In this document: positions 57,801-64,000 of the stretch, piece after piece
How the letters are laid out: each line of letters opens with the position of its first letter
How positions within the stretch are numbered: position 1 is the stretch's first letter
NCBI RefSeq assembly: GCF_000003605.2
Contig: NW_003108083.1
Coordinates: 515,760 to 579,759, forward strand
Source: Saccoglossus kowalevskii
Lineage: Eukaryota; Hemichordata; Enteropneusta; Harrimaniidae
DNA length: 64,000 bases
Reading direction: 5' to 3'
Notes under the pieces: generated by a model
The model's database searches: none
What the model was told of the DNA's origin: nothing
Seen by the model: the letters and a program-made list of their open reading frames with translations, nothing else
Position numbers and translations under genes: made by a program

Positions 57801-58378
57801 CCCAGGACCAGTAAATCGTGCCCCTGATAATATTCCACGCTATTTCACCGAGGGGTCTCCAGGCGACAACGTTTTTATGGATCCAATCTGCCACGTCCGG
57901 GTGCGATTACTGAGAGAGAATGGAAACATGTGTGATTTACATACATATTAATTTCGCGCATGCTCAGTTTGTTGTTATTTTCACCACCTGTCACATTTGC
58001 AGTTGCAATGAAACCGTGACGTGGTGAAGCGTTTTACCGTGACGTCACGATTGATTGCTGATCACAGCGTTCTATTTTTAAAGAGCATTAATAACAAATA
58101 CTCGAACGTTGCAAATATTTGGTTTTCGTACTCGACACATGTAGGCTTGGACGGAAATTACTAGTCGTACCCGCACATGTAAAATAATTTAACGATGGTG
58201 GTATGGTTTGCTATACAAATTAATTGATACTACCGGTACTTTTTTTGACATGGTAAAATACGTGAACCCGTGATCTGTACCACACCGGGGCCACGTTCAT
58301 GGCTGTGTAAGACGTAACCCACCTGTGGAGCCCTGTGTTCATTGCCAGGAATTCGAATCGATTTCAAATGAATCTAGT

Positions 58379-58571
58379 GGGAATAAATTTTCACTGAAAA
58401 GACTTTGTGTGTGTTTTGTATGGAATTTATTTTCACTGAGTTTTGACGAGTTGAATTTAAAGTATAGGAAAACAGGTATATTTGCTGGATTTTATTTTCA
58501 CTGAATTATTCCTTCAGCGAAAATAGCGAATATTAATTCCAAGGGAAAATATAAAGTATTCTACAGTAGTA
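58379..58571 (+). mobile_element. ACTGTA-type MITE, copy 3
   Basis: Contains GTATGGAATTTATTTTCACTG, shortened here to its core GGAATTTATTTTCACTGA, and GCTGGATTTTATTTTCACTG. It closes AAAGTATTCTACAGTAGTA. The left terminus is worn. It lies 30 bp from the GGCGGATCC foldback at 58601. Confidence 0.75.
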
Positions 58572-58600
58572 CATCACAAAAATGCGACCTCAATACTTAG

Positions 58601-58745
58601 CAGGGGCGGTTCCAGCAAAATGTATTGGGGTCCAAGCTTCACTTAAAATTTAAATGGCAGAGAAGCTATGCGTAATCCAGATGATATGAATGATCGTTTG
58701 GGGGAGCATCCCCCCCCGGTTCCTCCCCCTCTGGATCCGCCACTG
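58601..58745 (-). mobile_element. CAGTGGCGGATYCAG foldback MITE, copy 2
   Basis: Inverted copy of 53131-53285, from CAGGGGCGGTTCCAG to CTGGATCCGCCACTG. A C-run and CCCCCTCTGG precede the right end, as in its relatives. Confidence 0.8.
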
Positions 58746-59090
58746 ATACCTAGGTATATTCAAATGGTGTAAGATTTCCCGTCGATGTTATTGATTTGCA
58801 TTTCATTTGGAACCAAACAATATTTAGAGCGGGGTCAAACATTTGAAATCATGAGGGGTGGAGGGCGATGTCTTGTCTCTACATATTTATATTTGTGTTG
58901 AATTTTGCTAACGATTGTTCCTGTAACACCTTGTATGCATGTTTTCCTCTCGGTGTCTAGCTTGCATTTTTCATTCAACAAATCTTTCAGTCACCCCCTA
59001 TGATTTTAATTTTGTCGACTTCTGGCCTTCAAATTCAAATTCATCGCATCCACTGTTTCGAATATCGTGTGCTTATATAGATCCGTAGAA

Positions 59091-59287
59091 TACTGTAAAA
59101 TACTTTATTTTCGCTTAGAATTCATTGTCGCTATTTTCGCTGAATGAATAATTCAGTGAAAATAAAATCCAGTGAATTTACCTTTTTTCCTATATTTTAC
59201 ATTCAACTAGTCAAAAATTCCATACAAAACACCCAAAAATCTTTTCAGTGAAAATTAATTCCAGCCAAAATAAAGTGTTCTACAGTA
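59091..59287 (-). mobile_element. ACTGTA-type MITE, copy 4
   Basis: The best-kept copy, with ends TACTGTAAAATACTTTATTT and GCCAAAATAAAGTGTTCTAC, then AGTA, forming an inverted pair of about 25 bp. The interior repeats ATTCAGTGAAAATAAAATCC and TTTTCAGTGAAAATTAATTC. Confidence 0.85.
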
Positions 59288-59299
59288 GTAGACGCGAGG

Positions 59300-62200
59300 A
59301 AGGGAGCGAATGGATCACTATTTAGGGAATAAGTCTGGTGGCTGACTCGCTCCCAGGTCAATTGAACAATATTACGCCAATATTAAGATATCTAGATCGA
59401 AGAGGTCTGAAACAATTAATTCCCTGACGCGACCAACCGTCAATTGAAAACAGGCATCAGTGTTATTGTAAACAAAAATAGCGTTCACACCGTTACAACA
59501 GTTGATTCCCTTGTTATGTTAATAGAACACAGATGGTGTTGCGTAAGTACGTTTTGATTAGCTATGTAAGCATGTAGTGCTTATGGTAACACATTTACCC
59601 GAAGGTTATGAAGTTGATTTATCCGAAAACATTTAAAATATATATTTTTTTAATAATTATACTATTGGATATGTGTTATTTTTACGAGAACTGACTAGAA
59701 TTGATTTATATGGACCAGTAATTTAATATATAATAGTTGATAGAAATTCGGAAATCATGAATATCGGATTTGAGGTGTTGGACCATAGGAGGGACACCTG
59801 TAATATGAGGAATGTCCCTATTTGTATGATAATTTGTGCTAATATGCCCTATGTATGACCCCGAGATGTGATACCATCCTGTTACTTCCAGGGAGATTCA
59901 ATAAGAATGTCCGGCTTTGCGATGCTCGGCTATGTTCTCCAAAATACAAGCAGTTGCAGTCCAAAACCAAATAAATATGATAACACTGTAGATATATTGA
60001 AAATTAGCGTCATCCAACACATATGATCACTAGCGAATGTAAGATTTTAGCATCGTAGCTTATTTCCATTATTGTGAAAAAAATATTCTTGATGTTCAAC
60101 ACTACCGCAGTGAGAAAATGTAAATTTCAAACCATCTGCGAATAATTAGTTTATAGTGTCTGTCACCAAAATACCTTTTTGTATTCTCTAAAAATAATTA
60201 TTTATTTTGGCCACAGAACAGCCTATATCAATCAATACAATACTAAAGCTAATCTGAGTAAACCAGCTCTACGTACAAATTAATTAGTATATGCTCTTAC
60301 ATGTAGTGCAATAATAAAATTAATTAAAAGGGGAACCTGTTCTAGGAAAAATATATTTGTTATACCGTGTAGGACCATGCAATAACGATTTGAATCACAG
60401 AACGTATGATTTGAATCACAGAACGTATGATTTGATTTGTTAAACCGTATTTTGTCTATTACATATACTGGCAACATTCTGTAAAGTCAAACTTGGTCAG
60501 GATTATACATTGATTGACAATATTGAAATATTGGACGAAAAATAGACAAACGAAGCAGCCAACGATCGGTTAGCTAGCTATTATTTAAGTCAGTAAAATT
60601 GAACGAGTACTGGACACCGTGACGTACAGGGAGTGATCGCTAGTCTAGTCATGATTAGAGGGTGATCAGGAAACAGGTAGGTGTGTAGAATTGTAAATTA
60701 ACGTACCAAACTGTTTCACTTAACATTAGCTAATATGCATTGTCACCCTCATTATAATCATAAGTAAGGTGAGACGGTGCATTGCTGTGTTAGTTGTTAT
60801 TCCCGTCATTGGCCCTCACAAGTCAGTCGGATTTATATCGCCTCTGAGGGCGCATTTTAATCGATCCAATGATATTACTCGTATATATTTTCGATTCTAT
60901 TACGTAGTAAACTCATTCAAAGTTGTATCAATGCTATTATTGTGTTATCCACATCGTCCCAGTAGTCTAAGTAAAATTAACTCTAAGGGATTTATTCACA
61001 CTGTAAGCAGCATGATTTAGATCAATTCACCCCCTCCCCAAAGCGTGTATTATGGAAATAATAGATGATATTTTAATACGCATTTTAATATCCGAACTGT
61101 ATGCAAATCAAGATAACCACGTCAACTTTTGCGAAGTATTAGGAAGTAACCTTGATTTTTAACTGATCACAACCGCATGTTATTCTCTAGAAAATTGTTT
61201 TTCACCGAGTCTTGACTGTGCGTAGCAATATCGTGTCAGAGTATGAGATCGCTTCCTAAGGCACTAGTAAATAAATAAAATCACGTGAAACTATTTCTTA
61301 ATATAAATAAAACTTCATGATATATCTGGTATCAAAATAATCTATACAACTTTGAACCCATGTAATCTAATTACATTCACACTACAAGACGGGATTTATT
61401 CAGTTTTGTTGATTTTCTTTGGAGCCATCTAGTCAGACTATTTTATCTCCTAATAAAATAAATGATTTTTATTTGTCTGCTGGGAATTCGGATCAATGAC
61501 CGAGTGCATACCGTAACTCGTTTCTGTTCAATAAGGTCGATTATTTTTTTTTTTATTTTATGTTGTCGTGGTCAGCTGATTACCAAAGGTCTGACTGAGC
61601 ATGGTTTATTGGAAACATTCGGGGATACACAAGAGCATACGTAATTACACTGTGGTGTACACCTGATGGCTTGATTGATTGTGATTTTGTTTATCGAGAG
61701 TCGTCGTCTTGTGATCTAACCGACGCCGCGGCACAAAGCTAGAGGGTCATCTTATCTATGCGCGGGTGTTGACGTCATATCACGAGTTGTTCAGGGGTGG
61801 ACCATTAGAAATTCTGGGGCGATAGACAAAGTGAAATATATGTACAGAAAAAAATCACGGTATCATGTAGAGATCGTACGTTACGGCCACGATAACAAAA
61901 ACTTATAATTCACAAACACTGCTCTACTAAAAGTATATATGAGTATTCATTGGTAATTCTGTATGGAGAGTGCTTTGTTTGGAGAGGTATATGATATACC
62001 GGTAGTGTCATTTGCAGTATTGGATTCGTATAATAACTACAAATTATGAATGCAACCATAATCACGGCTATAGTGTCAATCAGTAAATAAATATATATAG
62101 TATGTAAAGTTCTAATAATTTATGTGAAATATATTCAGTAAAAGTAATTATACTTCTTGTGTAAGAAAATGGCTACGGTATTCAATACAAGAATAGCCAC

Positions 62201-64000
62201 TGCGCGTTCTTCTTTTCCCTGACGTCACGTTTATTCTCGGCCAATTGAGAATGCGTCATACGTCACTGGGAATTCCCCCATTCCGTACTTGTTTACTGAG
62301 TATCAGTGTCATTACAAACTTGTTGGTCGAACCGCCAACGTCACCACGCTGCTTTTGCTTGAGTTATTATCGAGAATGTCACGTCATGTTACTATAGAAA
62401 TATTGTGGTTGGTACTACTTATAGCAGAATTATCAGTAAGTATAACGGGATTTCCCGGCACACCTTAGAAGCGGTGAGAAACACATTAACCGTTCTAAAT
62501 GTTGGTACTGCACACATTGCACGGACTTCGGTCTGCAGTGTCGCAATGGCGACGGAATTGATTTCAGACAACAATAGACTATTGTTTTTCGAGATTCACG
62601 TGACAAACTTGGTACGTGTTTAACCGAGTCCAAACGGTCGGGTCACGGTCTCCTTTCAATGGTTTAGGCACAGTTCCTTAAAAACTGAGCGCGAGATTTA
62701 GCGCTTTCCTATTCAATAGGGTGTGCAGTCATCGTCCTGTTTTCACATTTCTCTACTGGACTTATGTAAAACTCGGCAAATAGATTTCGTCATAATACTT
62801 AGGCGTGGCGAAAAAAAAAAACATATAAAAGATACATATAAAGATAACTATAAAACAAAAGTTGAAATTACTCGAGTATAACTGTTACCATATCAATAAA
62901 CGAAACAATCAACGTCACTTTCTTTGGCAGGAATTCAAAGCAAGGGGTCACGCGGCGCAATTTGTATTATGTCATTGCTCAATTTACCCTTATTTATGGT
63001 GTTATCTACTCTTGAATACTAGTATTTGAGACACATATAAACATAGACCTTATGATATAACCGACAACAACCTATTCAGTTTACTGCAAGGACCCGCCCG
63101 AGTTGTGGGTGGGCGCTTTATTGTTGGCATGCATTTTCACTTCCCGTGGTACTGACTCATACACATACTGAATGTGTTCAAAGTTTAATTAAACATGTTA
63201 TCCGTGGAATGCAAAGCATATTTCATGATCTACATTGTTGAGTTTGTGTTTGTGTCATGGTGGAATGTTAACCTGCGACTTTCGAATTCGTTTTTGGGCG
63301 CACCCGTGACTGACCCATAGACGAGCACGTGACTATTCAAACTTGATTCGGAAGATCTTGCGAAATCAGTGAACGATTATGGTCTCATATGATGTTCTGT
63401 TAGCACTGGGGGGGGGGTATATAATGCAAGATGGCGTGGTGGGTCAGTTTAAAATAACCACAGGGGTTTGTACAAACTTGCTGAAACACGTAATTGTGTA
63501 CTGTGTTTTGTGGTCGGTCATTGGAACGCACCAATATGATTGACACTGAAATTATGGATTTGGCCTAAAGGTCCAAGCTCGCTTGGTTTCGCTGTACACT
63601 GTAGCTAAGCGCCTGGGTATTTCGTTTGCAATGAACGTCTCCCCATTACGTATCACTACCAAGGGAGACCGTGACCTCGACAACCACACAATGAACTTAG
63701 GGAAGAGTTTGGTATTTGAAGAGAAGCCAGTGAAACTGTAACGCCATCATAATAACGCTTGTCAGACACATTCTATACTTTATTTAGTTTATTAGAGACA
63801 TAATTCTCCAAGCTCAATCTCCAGGATAATTTAAGATGACGCCACCGCTATCACATTCGTCTGATTCAATCACCCCCGGCCGGGCCCCACTTCCCTTCAT
63901 CCAGAACATTTCGACTACTCCAATGTAGGAATAGTATAGCAATATGGTCTCACTGAATAACAATTAGAAATTATCTAGTTGCTTCATAATAACTTTGCTG
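59300..64000. other. Gene-free right end of the window
   Basis: No recognised gene. Noted: a 21-bp tandem pair (GATTTGAATCACAGAACGTAT) at 60389-60430; a CRE/CCAAT-like cluster at 62215-62270; a possible short coding exon at 62546-62611 (ATGGCGACGG..., donor CTTG|GTACGT); and a GGGGGTATATAATGCAAGATGGCG motif at about 63413, whose frame closes after a few codons. Confidence 0.35.

Noticed and set aside
63405-63450. TATA box followed by AAGATGGCG as a gene start
   Set aside because: The frame ends after seven codons and no donor site follows.

Overview
The window is nuclear DNA from a marine-type invertebrate animal. It is AT-rich, its genes carry introns with GT..AG borders, and several families of short inverted-repeat transposons, tRNA-derived repeats and tandem repeats fill the space between genes. 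The protein matches (a CAT-type amino acid transporter and rhodopsin-class receptors) are found across animals. The repeat flora (MITEs with ACTGTARAATACTTTATTTTCGC-like or TTAA ends, CAGTGGCGGATCCAG foldbacks, VDTDV-type relics) suggests a lophotrochozoan or an invertebrate deuterostome, but I cannot fix the phylum by eye.

Layout. 1-3.1 kb: repeats, including a duplicated block that recurs at 5.5-5.8 kb. 3.2-5.15 kb, minus strand: a two-exon gene for an unrecognised secreted, N-glycosylated preproprotein, with a TATA box and a poly(A) signal. 9.85-10.43 kb, plus: the terminal exon of a rhodopsin-class GPCR whose first exon is not visible in the window. 12.82-16.38 kb: a 3.56-kb DNA transposon with about 190-bp inverted repeats and a 9-bp target duplication (Mutator-like), carrying an uncharacterised, apparently spliced gene. 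20.2 kb: a tRNA-like repeat. 21.7-24.2 kb: a broken VDTDV-type transposon gene. 27.5-31.6 kb, plus: a complete two-exon GPCR of 341 residues, paralogous to the one at 9.9 kb. Its intron holds a 0.75-kb repeat with a hairpin head. 32.16-32.80 kb: an assembly gap. 38.6-49.9 kb, minus: a complete cationic amino acid transporter gene (SLC7, CAT type) with eleven coding exons and 622 codons. Every junction is in phase. 50-64 kb: no convincing gene; it holds MITEs, a LINE 3' end and tRNA-like repeats.

The recognisable host genes are all membrane or secreted products: two sister receptors with the same intron position, one amino acid transporter and one secreted glycoprotein. Nothing suggests that they act in one pathway; the receptor pair reflects local duplication. 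The most unusual items are the long-TIR element with promoter-like repeats, a foldback repeat just downstream of the transporter stop codon, and a MITE lying at intron position +7 of a transporter splice donor. Exon borders were read by eye from splice consensus, reading frame and family resemblance; no alignment was run.
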